Below are positions 38,201-52,400 of a DNA stretch of 64,000 bases, piece after piece; within the stretch, counting starts at the first letter, position 1; the number at the start of each line of letters is the position of its first letter. Below the pieces are notes generated by a model that was not told the origin of the DNA, did not search any database, and worked only from the letters and a program-made list of their open reading frames with translations. The position numbers and the translations under genes were made by a program. The stretch spans positions 16,448,547 to 16,512,546 of the forward strand of contig NC_054545.1 of assembly GCF_017654505.1 (NCBI RefSeq). Reading direction: 5' to 3'. This DNA comes from Polyodon spathula (Eukaryota > Chordata > Actinopteri > Acipenseriformes > Polyodontidae).

Positions 38201-41200
38201 AGGGGGCCGTGATATTGTTGATAGTATTAGAAAGAGGTTAGAAAATTGATTTAAAGCTTTGGTTAGCACTTTGTAAAGGAGGGCCAGTGATGATTGTTTG
38301 GGTTTAGTAAGATAACTGATTTTAAAGCCATAGTTAGTTCTCATTTAAGGGGGTCCAGCGATTTAATGCTGTTAGAGAAGAAAAGGATTTATTATTTTTT
38401 TTGGTTAGCACTGTGTGTTCAGTGTGGCCAGTTGTTGAATGTTGCTCATGCTAATCCAGTAGTATTATCTTTTATGAAAAGCTGGGAATGCCTTCTTGAT
38501 GCTGCCTGGGCATGTACACTTTGTCCTGTAAGCCCAGGGATTGAGGGCTATTTAATGCCTGTCCCTGCAGAGAGCGGAGCAGAAGTCTAGTGATTTATAG
38601 ACTTGCCCATGAACACAATGAAGCCGGAACTCGGGCATTTCACGCGATTGACTCAAACTGAGCTGAAAGAGAAGAGGAGCAGAATAATAAATCAAAGAGA
38701 AAGAGAGGGAATAGCTTTATCTGTTAAAAATCTGAGCTTCAAAGCCAATTTAATGTTTCACATGTATGTTTGTTTGTTTTTAATTAAGGCTCTAACTGTT
38801 TAATTGAGTAAAAGTTTAAACCTTTTGTCTATACAAGTCATGTACTTTTTAACTATTAGAAAATGGATTGAATAAATTAAACTCTGTGATTAGCTGAACA
38901 ATATCTTATGACCGTGCAGTAAGAATTGACAAGGGGTGAATCACATGTTTTGTTTTTTAGCTGTCTTTCCTATTGTGGATTCAATGGCTTGTAGCATCCC
39001 TTTATGTAAAGCACTTTCAGTATGTTTGTCACAGCTTGCTTTTTGTTTGTAATCCATAGGAACATTACCTGCTGTACAAAGCTGTGCCACCACTATCATA
39101 AAATGTCCCCTGTGGATATTTTTCACTTCTCTGCTTAGGAGTGATGTTTGCCAATTTGCTCGCACTTGCTGTTGCTGTTTTTCAACCAATTTCACTCCAC
39201 AAACTTCCACTCCATTCATTTGCACACTTGCTTGCTGTGCTACAAATCTTATTGACTGACCTACATAGCTACACGTAAATGCTGCATGCATACACAACAA
39301 CACAGTTTACACGTACTCACAGGTTTGTATTTTCAGTGCATGACATACTGCGTTCTAAACTAATCAAATGTGTTTTTACATCCATTTCCAAGATTTCACT
39401 GACTTTATTGAAATTCACAATTTCCCTGACCTCCATGACAAAATCATAGCTTTATGCATGACTGCCTCCCTGACTGTCTGGGAGATTCTGGAGAAGTTAA
39501 GCTAGTGTTGAAAAGTGACACAGGCAGCATGTTTGGAGAAATACACAATAAAGGTGCAGAGCGCGATGCATTGTATTAGGGGAAGTGATTTCAGATCTCA
39601 GCTTTACTTACCAAATTGTATAAAACATGTAAATAAGCAGTTATGTTTTTAATTTTAGGTTGTTTTTTTTTTTTTCCTCTGCAGGAAAATAATACATCCA
39701 AACTGCACTTTGAAAAATAAACTTGAATAGTTTTTTTAGAAAATGTGTAGCTTCTAAAGACAAATACAGGAACTATTTTACACCAGAGGAAGGATACGTG
39801 CAATAAACTGTAGTTTACAATCTGATTTTGTTTTCTTTTTATAAAATCAACGTAGAGAGATTTTTCGAAGTGCAGTAACCTGCTCCAGAGGGTGCGGTAA
39901 CACCTATCTTACTGTACTTCTGTGGGGTTGAAGGCATTCAGCCTTTGGCCTCTCGCCTCACAAAGCGCCCAGGCTTCTGTAAGATATGTCTTGCCACACA
40001 CCCTGTCGTGGGTTGTTGCTTACGTTTTCCACTTCAACTGAAAATGTGTCAAAGAAAACTGCCAACGAATGTACAGTAGTGTGCAACTGCTCCTTTTTCT
40101 ATGTGAAAGTCAATTTAACTGCTGATGCTGACATGGCTTCATTGTAGGAAGAGGGGGATATGGCATTTTGAATTCATATCAGCCAGATAGGAAATGTTTT
40201 GAGTGTAAGACATTTTTACTTAGCACAGCTTTATTCAGTAAGCAACTTGGATACAAAATAATAACAAGTTACTGAGAGTTGGGGAGTGTACATGTACACG
40301 CATGTAGGTCATGGTTATTTACTTTTCATTGCATTGGTGGCTATGAGTTTGTCTTTATAGTCCTAGTAAGGGATGTGTATGTTACAGTATATGTTGACAA
40401 TGTAGAACAAGGATTAAACCGAAATTGGAACCCCTTCAATGTGCAGCACATGACTGATTCAATTGCAATACAAATTATAGTGTTATAAATAAGAGCTGCT
40501 GCGTTGCACTTTTGTAAGCCCATATAAACAGCAGATTGAACCAATAGGCTGTATCATCAGCCAGTAGATTTCCATCACTAATTACCCTGAAGGAATTAGA
40601 GCAGATAATCAGGGGTGACTCACGCCCTATTGACAATGTTATGGTAGATGTAGAGTGCATATAGTGTGCGGATCTGGGTTGAATGTGACCTCTGAATGCA
40701 ATTATTTCATGTCTGAACTGTAAACCATTGTGTGAAATTGTTTAAAAATCAGACAGGTTGTTTTCATACACTCACGAGACTAGTGCGTATACTTCTAGCC
40801 TGTTCAAATATATTTTAAAATAAATAGTATTTTAAATAACAGCTGTCAACAACACCTATCCCGAAAACTTCAGAAAAGCAGCGGAATGGCACAGTGTTCA
40901 GTGAGTTTCTACCTGGAACTGAGGAAAGCAAATGCAAGGGCTGCTCTACAGTGTGGTTCCTTCAGAGGCTTTTGATGGTGAAATGGGTGAGAAATTAGAA
41001 CTTCAATTGTTCAATGATGAGGGGGCAGGCGAATATGGCACTGCACTAATAGCATTGACAATTCAGTGTTTGTTCTGTTAAACTTAGTTTCCTTGCTTAT
41101 TAACGTGGAAATGGTTAATTCTGAGGCAAGAGGTCTGACCATGTGTGAGGCTGATTGAGACAGAGCCTTTGCAGCAAAGATTCTGCAGTCACTATCAAAT

Positions 41201-43519
41201 CCAGCATTGCCTGGAAAGTAGTGCCACAGTGCAGCCAGCATCATCAGGAACTCTGTGTCTCAACATGATATACAATGCCTTCATGTTGTTGATACTGTTA
41301 TGGAATTCTAGCAACAATCTGAGGACCTGTAAGGTTTTGTACAACACAGAATTACGGGTGCAGCGATGTCAAAGTGATTTCTAATCCAGTGGACAGGCAG
41401 TAGAGGTTCCTGTTGAGTAATTGAGGCCTTGATGTGATCTCTGCCCAGGGCCTGACTGGGGCCAGACTGAGGGCAGCAGTAATCTTTTTAGCTGTCCTCA
41501 AACCCTCCTTTCCACAAGCTCGGGGCAACATTTAATCAAGCACATACTGTATCTCTCTTTTAATCTATTTGTGCAGATTTATTTCCTTACTCTATTTAAT
41601 GCAATTACAGTCTATTTGAGTAATGCAGAGGGGAGTCCTCCAAGAAGCTGGAACAGAGACAAAAGATAGCCCCCCCTGCACGCTGGAGATCCCTTTGCTG
41701 TGGGTGTGCCAGTTCCAGCAGTGGCTTGGAGCTTAGCAACAGCGACATGCAAAAAGCTTATATAATGACCTTCCTTTGAGCACCCTACCTATGTAGCGCC
41801 CTTCAGTTGAATTAAAGGTGTAATACAGTCTCCAATCCCTAACTGTACAAAACTAGAACCATTATTAGGTACCATATTCAAGGCCTCTCAAAGCGACACT
41901 TAATGTGATATTTTGGGAATATTTAATTTCTTGCCTGTTTAGTAAACTGTTCTGTGCGTGTTTTGTAATCGCAGCTGAGAGCAGCTGCTTAGTTCAGGTG
42001 ACTGTGCCAGAGACACTGATGGCATTCAATGGAACACAGATTAGCCAAAAAATACTGGGTGACCTGCGCCCAGTGGAAATGGGCGTGTCTCGTCCAGTGT
42101 TGCATGTTTCTGATTGGGCCGCTGTACAGCACTAGTCACACGTTTCACATGTCTCATGAAGTGATTGGCGATTGAAACCATTCAGATTTTCCGTTACTGT
42201 AGCTGAACAGTGCTTGCATAGTTCCAGTGGAGCTGCATCTGTCCCAATACTTGTTGCATTCATTGCAGACAAGAGATTTGTTCTTTTTTTACTTATGTTC
42301 TCTAAGCAGATTTTTTGCATACTGAGCTCCCTTTTAGCACTGCAGCAGGTTTGGTGTTTTCAATTAGTGTTTAAGGCCCCTATAAAATTGTTTCCTGTTT
42401 CACATTGGGTATGGCAGAGGGGTTTCATTGTTATTTATAGGTGTTAAACAAACAGAACCACTGCTTCAGTGTAATGGCGTGGGAAGAAATGAGAATGAAC
42501 TACCAATGAAATAGCAGCCGTGAATACAGCAGTCAACAACAATCCACTACAAAGCAAATAAGACTTGCGTGTACTAAATTACTGTGTCTATTTGACTTTT
42601 ACTATAACATGTAGCTTTTATAGCATTGTTTGTTCTGAAAAAAGAGAAAAAGAGAGAAATACCTAATACTAGAAATAAACTACCAGCAGACAGACCTTGA
42701 ATTTTAAATTCCAGAGTTGGACATTTAATTCTTCATTCTCAGAAGTATAAAAGTAAATTAGTAAAACCTAGGCTTTCCCTTGGAGGTGGATTTCTCTTGC
42801 CCCTGGAAGGCAGTGTCTGCCCTGGAGACCTGCGTGGTGACAACTCCCTTCCCTCTCTGATGCCCTGGGAGAACACTGAAGCTCATTGTGTCTGTTCTGG
42901 CTGGAGGTTGGCTCTTTGTCCGAAGTGACATTCCAAACATTTCTGTGCATCTGCAGGAGCAGGGGAGAGCTAATCAAGGAGAGGGAATGGGATGTCTCTC
43001 TCTCTCTCTCGTAATGTATAAAACTACAGATATTAAAACAGTGTTCCAATTAACGCCACCCTTCAATAAATGCCACACTCATTACCAGATTTGTAATAGA
43101 TGCCACACTCTGCAAGAAACAAATAAACAGGAAACAAATTTATCAAGGTGTACGCCCTCAAAGTCGAAGTACTGCCAATAAACACCACATTCGAAAACTG
43201 TACTATTTCCAATAAACGTAGCCCTTGAATAAATATTGCGGCTGGTTTAGGCAATTTCAAATTTGAAGATATTCAGTATGTTTTTCCTTATCCTGCTTTG
43301 AAAGCGGGTGTGCTGCCCACAGCTGTGATGAAGTGCAACCCAACTGCTCCCTTGGGAAAGGAGACCCAGTCCCCTCTCACAGGAGATCCCTTCGAGAGCC
43401 CTGCACTGTCTTCTTCTTTCAGAGCTCTTTTACTACCACTCTTCTCTCGCCCGCTTTTGTTTCAATAGCAAAGTAATTAAAAGCAATAAATTAAAACAAC
43501 AAAACACATTTTAGTTCAG

Positions 43520-43563
<44 letters not shown>

Positions 43564-44410
43564 ACAACTGCTGTCAAGCCAAACAGGACTGCTGTTCTGT
43601 CAAGGAGGTAGTGGAATGACTTTGCTTTGCAAAGGGTGGCAAGTTTAAAACATTACTGCCTCAGCTGGGTTTAATATATGTTTATATATTTGCTTTGTGA
43701 CTAAATTAGTTCAGTAGGTTTTTCATTCGCTTTTTTGCACTTCCATTAGCTACTTATTGTAGGTCTCAAATGGCCAGTATTTAAAGAAACCCACGTTATT
43801 TTCACTTTAAAACATCTGGTATTACACTAGCTTGAAGAAAGTTAGCTTGCTTTCCCTCCTTGGTCATTTCACCTCAGCAGTGTCTTCTGGGTCAAAGCAT
43901 TTTACTGGCTGATAGCATGTCAGTCAATACAGGGGAAGGAGCTGGTTTGTTATTGACAGGAAAACAGCCAGTGAAGGTGTGTGTTCAATTTACTCTCCAG
44001 GTGAAATGACCCAGGAAGTGCAAGGCAGTTAGGGATTTCTTTAACCTAGTATACCACATTTCATTAAATTGAAAAATACATCTTTCAAAACTGCACATGT
44101 GAGACCTATGTAATGAATGGATATCAGTGGCAGAGAAAATGTTTAGAACTAATTTATTAGATACTTTTGCTTTCAACTCAATGCAGGTAATATGCACCGT
44201 TACACATAACACATGCTATAACATATTGTGTTTATAATGATGTGTGATACAGCCATCATACTAAAACTATTATTACTGTTTCATCTGTCTTATTTAACTA
44301 TAAATGATAAAGAATATAGTGTGTGGTTCTGTGGAAAATAGAAGCTGAAAGTCATCTACTCATGGAGTGTATATCGGCTTGTATCATACAGCACCCTATA
44401 CAATGTTCTA

Positions 44411-44476
<66 letters not shown>

Positions 44477-45707
44477 AATATATATAGATGTGCTTTATGT
44501 GCAAGTAATCCAGCACGCTTTTTCTACAAACTTGGTTCCTACAAAACAAAATGTAGTCAAAACTTGATAATAAAGACCTTTCTTCAACCTAACTTTAAAA
44601 GTATAAAAGCCTTGGAACCACAGTTCTTTAATCAAAATCTAGGAGACTGCCGGCAAGCAGCCAGGGACATAGGGAGTAAGAAACTCAAGTAAACACACCC
44701 AAAGCCTTATAAGCGAAGAATGGTTAAATTGATCCCCCTGAGTCATAGGTCAGTTTAACTACAGTGGTCTAGCTGCAGTCAGGCATGAGATCTACTTAAT
44801 TATAATTACTTTAATTAAGAAGCTGCAGATTGCTGCGATACGGTGGCTCACACGAAGTAAGAAAATAGACAGTTTCACCTTGAAGCCCAGACCCTCAGGA
44901 TAGAAGGCATCTGGTGTTTTAAAATTCAGCCGCAGTGTCTTTTACAGTCAGTCTGCAAAGGCAGGCAACAGCACAGCAGTGTCCTGAACCTGGGAGTAGC
45001 TGTGTCTGTCACCAGCATTCTTAAATACGCAATTCTGTCCACCCCCCACTCGCACAGCAAGCATCCCACCAAGGAAAGCACACTCCTCCATCTGCAACTA
45101 TTCCATCTGATGAAAAGAAAATACATGATCTTGTGATTAAAGCTGAGAGACTGGGAGAGGGGAAGAGGGAAGCAGCGTAGCCTAGTGGTTGGAGCGGCAG
45201 GACTGGGAGGGAGGCAGCGTGACCTAGTGGTTAGAGTGGAGTGACTGGGAGAGAGTGGAAGGCAGTGTGTCACAGTGGTTAGGACTGATGGACTAGGAGG
45301 GAAGCAGTGTGTTCTAGTGATTAGAGCTGAAGGATTGAGAGGCAGTGTGCCGTAGTGGTTAGAGCCGAGTTACAGGGAGGCAAAGCAAAGATGCTTTAAA
45401 CTTTAGCTACAGCTGAAGATATTAAAGTTAACCGTGCATCTGCTATGTGTGTTAAGAACTGAATTGCCGTTTCTAATAATCCTAATAATTTGCATATTGA
45501 TTTCCATTGTTGACTGTCTCCTCTCTCCGCAGCCTGGGTGATCAGTTCTATAAGGAGGCTATTGAGCACTGCCGCAGCTACAATGCCCGTCTGTGTGCAG
45601 AGCGCAGCGTGCGGCTGCCCTTCCTCGACTCCCAGACCAGGGTGGCACAGAACAACTGCTACATATGGATGGAGAAACGCCACCGGGGACCAGGTGTGCA
45701 CAAGGGA

Positions 45708-45738
<31 letters not shown>

Positions 45739-46437
45739 GGTACTTACTCCTCCTACTTCATTGTCAAGGCTAAGATGGCCAGCTGTTTTCATAGGATCAG
45801 AGACTAACAGTTAACCACACTGATGAAGGCAAACTCTTGTCTACCTGACTTGATTACAAAGTCGAGGTAAAACTACAGGGAGACAAAAGGTTTGATAAGA
45901 ACAAAATAGTTGTTCTGTTTATTGAATGGTGTGCATTCATTCTTTAAGTAGGGGGTGGGTTGAAAGGTCATCACATGGCATTCTGGAATGAGGTCACCAG
46001 AGATAGAACAGACAGATATCATTCCACTGCCAGCTGGAAATTTATCTGAGAGCTAGTTACTAACAGAGAAAATGACTGAAACCGGACACAATGACATCAG
46101 AGGTTTAAAAAAATAAATAAATAAAAGTAACAGTCAATGGTATTTTAAATTATTTAATTTTTTTTTTATAGCAATTAACAGAAGCATAACTTGTGCAGTG
46201 TATATTTTATATTGTATCAGCCCAAAAACTACATTTTTCCATTCTGGTATTGAATAATTACCAGCACTTCAATGGTAATATAACAGCAGTTTGAAGCTCA
46301 CGTTGTTGGTCGTGTGTGTGTGTGTGTTCAGGGCTGGCGTCTGGACAGATGTACACGTACCCGGCTCGCTGCTGGAGGAAGAAGAGACGATTGCACCCTC
46401 CTGAAGACCCCCAGCTCCGCCTTTGTGAGCTCAGACT

Positions 46438-46479
<42 letters not shown>

Positions 46480-49400
46480 GGAGGGGGGGGGTGGGAAAGG
46501 CAGAACAAACAGGTGGTAGAGCAAATATATACGCTGGAGTAACTAAACTGAAACATGGTCTCTCTTAGGTCTAGTCTTGTGTCCACCATCTCCCGTTTAT
46601 ATATCGTGTTCGACCCATGGACGTTGACTTTGTACAAGTAAAGGTCCCTCTGGTTCGGGGTAGGTTGACTTGTAAAGGTAAGGGCCACCCCCTCTATATA
46701 ACTATAGGTGCACACCACTTATAGCCAGTGAATTCTGTTTACAGTGTATTCAAGTGAAAAGCACCTGCATTTCAGTGGGAAGTTCTTCAGCTTAAAACGG
46801 ACTCACTTATAAAGTAAATGTATTTTTACTGCCTGTAACCTGCTCCGTCTCGGGACAGTAAACAAGTTAAAAAAAAAAAAAAAAAAAAAAGACAACAGCA
46901 CAAGCTTGTATTGTGTAAGCGCCTCTGTGCAAACGGTTAAAAGCTGTGAAGGTAGACATACAGACGCACACATCGAGGGAGAGCAGGGTAGGGGGTTGCT
47001 GCAGAGTGGCCCAGTGTGCAGGCCTGCCCCAGTCCCTCAGACCACAGGCAAAGAAAGGGCTGCACTTTGATGTGACACACAGCACAGTTAGACCAAAGAT
47101 TTCCACATAGCTTAAAGGTAAACTCGGTTTTTGTATGAATGTCAGATCGAAACTGACGAAATCATTCTTCTGTTTGCTTCAAGAGTAAGAGGTACAACAC
47201 TGAGCAAATGTAGTAATTTTTACATCATCTGTGTGTTGCAGGGGAACAGGTTATTGGTGTGGTGGGGCTTTAGAAATGATTCTGAAAGCTTGATTTGAGG
47301 ACACAGGAGTGCTTGGTTTTAAAAAGCCACAAGGATGTGATGACTGAAACAGAAAATGATACAAAATTAATTTTTAAACAGCAATACTATTTTATACCCA
47401 TACCAAGTCACTATGTAAAGGTAGTATGTATTTCTCAAAAAACATTTGACCAATATTAACTGTTTCTACACTAAGAAACTTCACTGAAAAATTATTTAAT
47501 AAGACAAGGTCTGGTTAACTGGTCTGCTGTGGATTTATTTTTCCTATACTGCACTAGTAGTCTGCAATTTCCTCTCTTTAGCTACAGTGTATCTAAAAGG
47601 CCTTTTTCAGGTGGACAATATAGGCAATGGCAGATTTGCCCAGTTCTGTAGGCGTCCTGAATCTGTTTGGATTTCCTGGGTGTCTGAAAGTGTGTTAGCC
47701 ACTCCCCCAAGCTTTGTGCTCTCTGCAAATTTCACAAGTTTTCTAATTATCCCTATGGGAAGCTTTTATGAGGCACAGTAGTGACACTGTTTAATACAGT
47801 AGAAAGGGTACAGCTTGAGAGAGGTTGTTTATAACTAGGGCTTCTGATTTTCGGTTTTAACCGGTAAAAAAAAACAAACAAACAAAACAATGGTATCAAT
47901 GGATAGCCAATAAACACCGGAAAACACAGTAAAAAAAGTGGAAATGGTTAATCAATTCACGCTGACTTTACCCTTTAAAATTTAAAAAAATAAATAAAAC
48001 CTACTTCAAAAATAATAAATACATTTCCCTGTGCTGCTGGGCAATGTCCCGCCTTCCTGACTTGCATCTATCACTGATTCGTTCTGAATACTTTAAACCT
48101 GCCTCAACTACTGAGTGACAGCACATTGGTACAATTCTCTTGGAGACTCCGCTTGTGAGATTTAAAACTAGATTACAGTCAGGTGGAGGCTTGTTAGTGG
48201 GATTTAGAGCTGTATTACAGGTAAGTTACAGAGGATTTAAAACAGAACTGTGGCGAAATATACAAAAATACGTACACACAAAAACCCCAGATAAATGTAC
48301 CATTGACCGTAGGGATTTCGTTGTGGAAGACAGCAAAGGAAAGAAGGCACAACTTAAGTGTGCAAGTACTGTTGAGTTACTCTACATATTTTGACACACA
48401 CACAAAAAAAAAAATGCTCAAGCATTTTGGAAAGTAACTGAAAACACAGATTTCATGCAGTTTATCAAAAACGAAAGCCCCGAAAAAAAAAAAAAAAAAA
48501 ACAATTTACATAACTCGAAAATAGCTAAAATAAGTAAAATACAATTAATAAAACCTAAAAAACAGAAGCCCTATTTATAACACAACTGAACCTATTCAGT
48601 ATAAAAGTGGAGATACTGAAACATACTTGTTTTTTGGTGTTGGTGTGTTTTATTATTTGCATTACTGTCCTATTCATGAGGAATGTGTACTAGTGGTTTG
48701 CTTGGCCCGGCAGGTCCAGCATGACTGTTGTGCGTTTGCTGTTTTAACTTTTTTTTTTCTTTGTCCTGTCTCCTGTCCTTCAGATTAGAAACTTGAAGTA
48801 GTGGTTGTAATCTAACCTTGAGTCTGGGTGATACTGCTAGAATCAGGAGTAACACAGCTGCGAGAAGCGTTTATTTTTAAATTTAAAATCATCAGCTTTT
48901 TTTAGTTTTTTTGCAAATTTTAAACCTGGAGAAAATCTGTGGGAAGTCAAATCTGTTTAGTGATTCGTGGACAAAAGGTCAAACGGACAATTGTGCAATA
49001 AAACAATTAAAATATTCCAACAAACACTGCTTGAAATGTATTTGGTTGCAAAAATGACCATGTTCATTTTCATTCAAGAACAGAATTCATGACTATATAA
49101 CAAAAATAGCATGGAAAGGAAACCAATGCGTAAATGACGTTTGATATAAATAACATGCATTCTAATGTAGTTTGAAGGGGTGTTGGGGTTATTTTTCTCC
49201 CAAGAGCAAATTATACTTTTTTCCCCCAGCTAATTCAGAATTCAAGAATATTTTAATATTCGTTTACATTTTGAAACACCATTCATGAAAAGCCCATGCT
49301 CATCCCAGCACTACCGTAGACAGTTTCCTTCAATGGGACCAATTAAAGAAAATGAATACGTAGTTACTAGGCAATGGGGCCATCTGGCTCTGGAGGCACC

Positions 49401-52400
49401 TGTCTGTCAATAGGTATTGCCGATACTTTTTTAATGATTGCTCTAATTTTCTATTCACAGCCTTGATAGGGGATTTGTATGTCACCATTATTATTCCAGT
49501 GTTAATGGGGGTGTTTTAATCAAGGATGCCTGGGAAACTCTGTGGAGCTAACCTTGTGTGCTTGTGGAATCCGATGTGCTGGAACAGTCTGCTCTATTTT
49601 CAGATTGATTTCCCGGGGGAGAGCTGTCTGGTCACTGACAGCTGAAAGTCAACGAGCACAGACACAATAGCGAAGGCTGCAAGGCTTCAGTATGGCTGTG
49701 CATTTAATAAAGAGCGAGTACTACACAGGCCAGGGTGCGCTCTGTTGAAAGGGTGCATATCTTCAAATGTCATTTTATTAAAGGGATTGTTGCTGGTTTC
49801 TTTTAGCCCGTTATTCGTCTCAGTTATATATCCCATGTGGGTATGGAATTTAAGTGCCACGTAATTAAACTGGGCATCAAAAAATATATAATTAATAAAA
49901 TAAATTGGGCATTGGAGAATTTTCAATTCAGCACACACACACACACACACACACACACGTACACACACTCAAACATGCTATTGTGATAAAGAACAGTTGT
50001 AACAAGCAAAAAGCAGACAGAAAAAAGGGAATTGAGTGTGTGAGTGAAAGAGACGGAACTACTAACTAGAGAGAAAGCCCCAGTTAAAAAGTGCCGATTA
50101 ATCTTTAGCCGATAAAAATGTCGAATTATTAGATTGATCTCTTAATCGTTTTTATCCTTTATCTTCCCCTCTTCGTGATGCTTGCAGTCATTATGTTCTG
50201 TCACTCCAAGATTAATTATATTCATTATTTTTCTACCTGATTCTGAGCTTAAAGTCTCTTGTAATTCTTGTATAATCGGGAAGCACAGACTAAGACCAAG
50301 AGGAAAAGGCTGTCCAAGCAAGCTCAAAGCCAGGTGGGTATTTATAGCATAAAAGCAGTGAGCTCCATGAAAGAAATAACACCAACTTGAAAAGGGTGTT
50401 TGAAGCTACCCCGGCACCCTTTTATAAAACAGTATCTGCTCATGCAGTTTGCCAGTCTGTTCAGTGGGGATCATTCACACCACAGCTATCTTTGCTGTTT
50501 GTACAGAAGCCCTGGGTTGCACTAGAATACTAATGCAGTGACCTTTCCCCTCTCCAGCGTAGGGCAGGACACAGAGGAAATTCGCTGAATGTCTTCTTGA
50601 ATCAGATCTCAGTCCCCTGGGGGTGGGATGGAGCTGTCTGTACCTGGGCCAGTCCTAATCAAATGATGCATACACACATGCACAAGTTTATACATGAATG
50701 AATAATTGTTTACTCTACATGTATTTTTATTATTGTGAGTGCCATCTTTTAAACAATATCATTTTTTTTAGTATTTGTCATTTCTCACAATTAGAAACGC
50801 ACCGAAGACCTGAAGTTATTTGAAGGTGCCGCTTACATTAACAAAAATGGGTGCAGGTTAGGAACAATTACCTTAAAGGAGAACTAAATATATAACCATT
50901 TCAATAGAAAACATGTTAAAAGAAACTTTTGATGCATGTTCAGCTTCTCCTTGAACAGTATGTCATATAAAAACCATTAAAACAAATGAACATTGGATGT
51001 ATTGGAGCTCTCTTACGCTTTGTGTGACGTCCTGTTATTGACTCGCTCTATAGCCACACATAGTTTTCTATTGAGCGTATGTCACATTCCTATATTATGT
51101 AGCCCTTGTTTTGTTATAGCTCCCCTTTGTTGGTTTAACGGTTTAGGCACACAAACATACTTTTTATTACTGTTTTTCCTTTTTGTTATTTTTGCACCTG
51201 AACGCTTTGCATTCCAACATAATTCACCCTGCTGGCGTTCCCTGCTGTGGGTGGCTCTCAACGATATGACGTAACAGCGGCACCAGAATGGTTCCAATAT
51301 GGCGGCGGCCTGCATTTCCAGCTGACCCAGAAAGCTGACAAAAATTTAAATAGTGGCCAAACGCTTGACCTTTTAACAGAATTGGCGCAGCGAGACACAT
51401 TTGTTATGTATACAGAGCATTTAGAGAGCCTTGTTATTTTGTGTACAGTTCCCCTTTTAAAATCAGCAAAATTTCACAAGTGGCCCTCTTGTAATTAGAG
51501 AAACATGTGGTAAAAATGAGAATGTGGCAGTAGGCAAATTTTAATTTCTGCAAATATATTTTATGGCAGTACAGGTAAAGGTGAAACAACCTCCCTTGGA
51601 AATATTTCTTGTCCATTTGGCATTACTTTGAACTGGGGCCCCTAGTGTGTGTTTGCTGTTAGAATTCTGTCTGAATGAGTTCAGTTTGTTGCTGCTGTAT
51701 TGCAGAGGGAGAGCTTCCTCAGAGGAAGGAGGGCCAGCTGGCTGAGGGGACCACACTGGAGGCCCTGCTGAGGGGAGAGGGGCTGGACAAGAACAGCTCC
51801 AAGGACGAGGAGAGCCTGCTAGAGATCCAGGTCAGACACCCCAACACACACACACCCACACACAACAGAAGCTTGGGTGATACAAGACAGGAAATCGCTA
51901 GCCTCATGTAATTCACCTCTCAGAGCTGTGAGGGGAGTCTCTCATGGAGCCTGCCAGCCTCTTCGTATTCCTGAATAGATGACATGTGTTACAGCACCTA
52001 GGTACCATTGCACAATACCATTTTGAGGAATAAAATGAAGAACAAATGTCCCACCTGGCCAGTCTCTATTGGTTGTCAGTAGAACACATTTTGGGTGATA
52101 TGTGGTTACAATTATCTGTTCAGGACCAGGATACCAAGCACTCTAATAAGGGGTCTAAGTGTGGTTAGACCCACACCCCAGGTATGGAGTCCCTACTTGC
52201 TGTAGGTTAAATACAGTATTTAGCGTGATAAGAGTAGGGAAAATGTAACCTTTTTTTCTGTAACTGTCCAAGGCCTGCTCTAGTTGTGCCTTGTCACTTT
52301 GACATTATATTACATGATCGGCGCAGCGTAACAGGACACACATCTTCACAGAGTGCTCTCTGGAGTGGTCTGTCTGACAGGACTCCAGTCATGGATATAA

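Noticed and set aside
44926..45273. Ser/Pro/Leu-rich minus-strand frame
   Set aside because: Reading through the SINE-head tandem array gives repetitive sequence; no gene signals.
45507..45814. Glycine-rich frames overlapping DPF3 exon 2
   Set aside because: Shadows of the exon plus the intronic G29 run; the real donor is at 45694.
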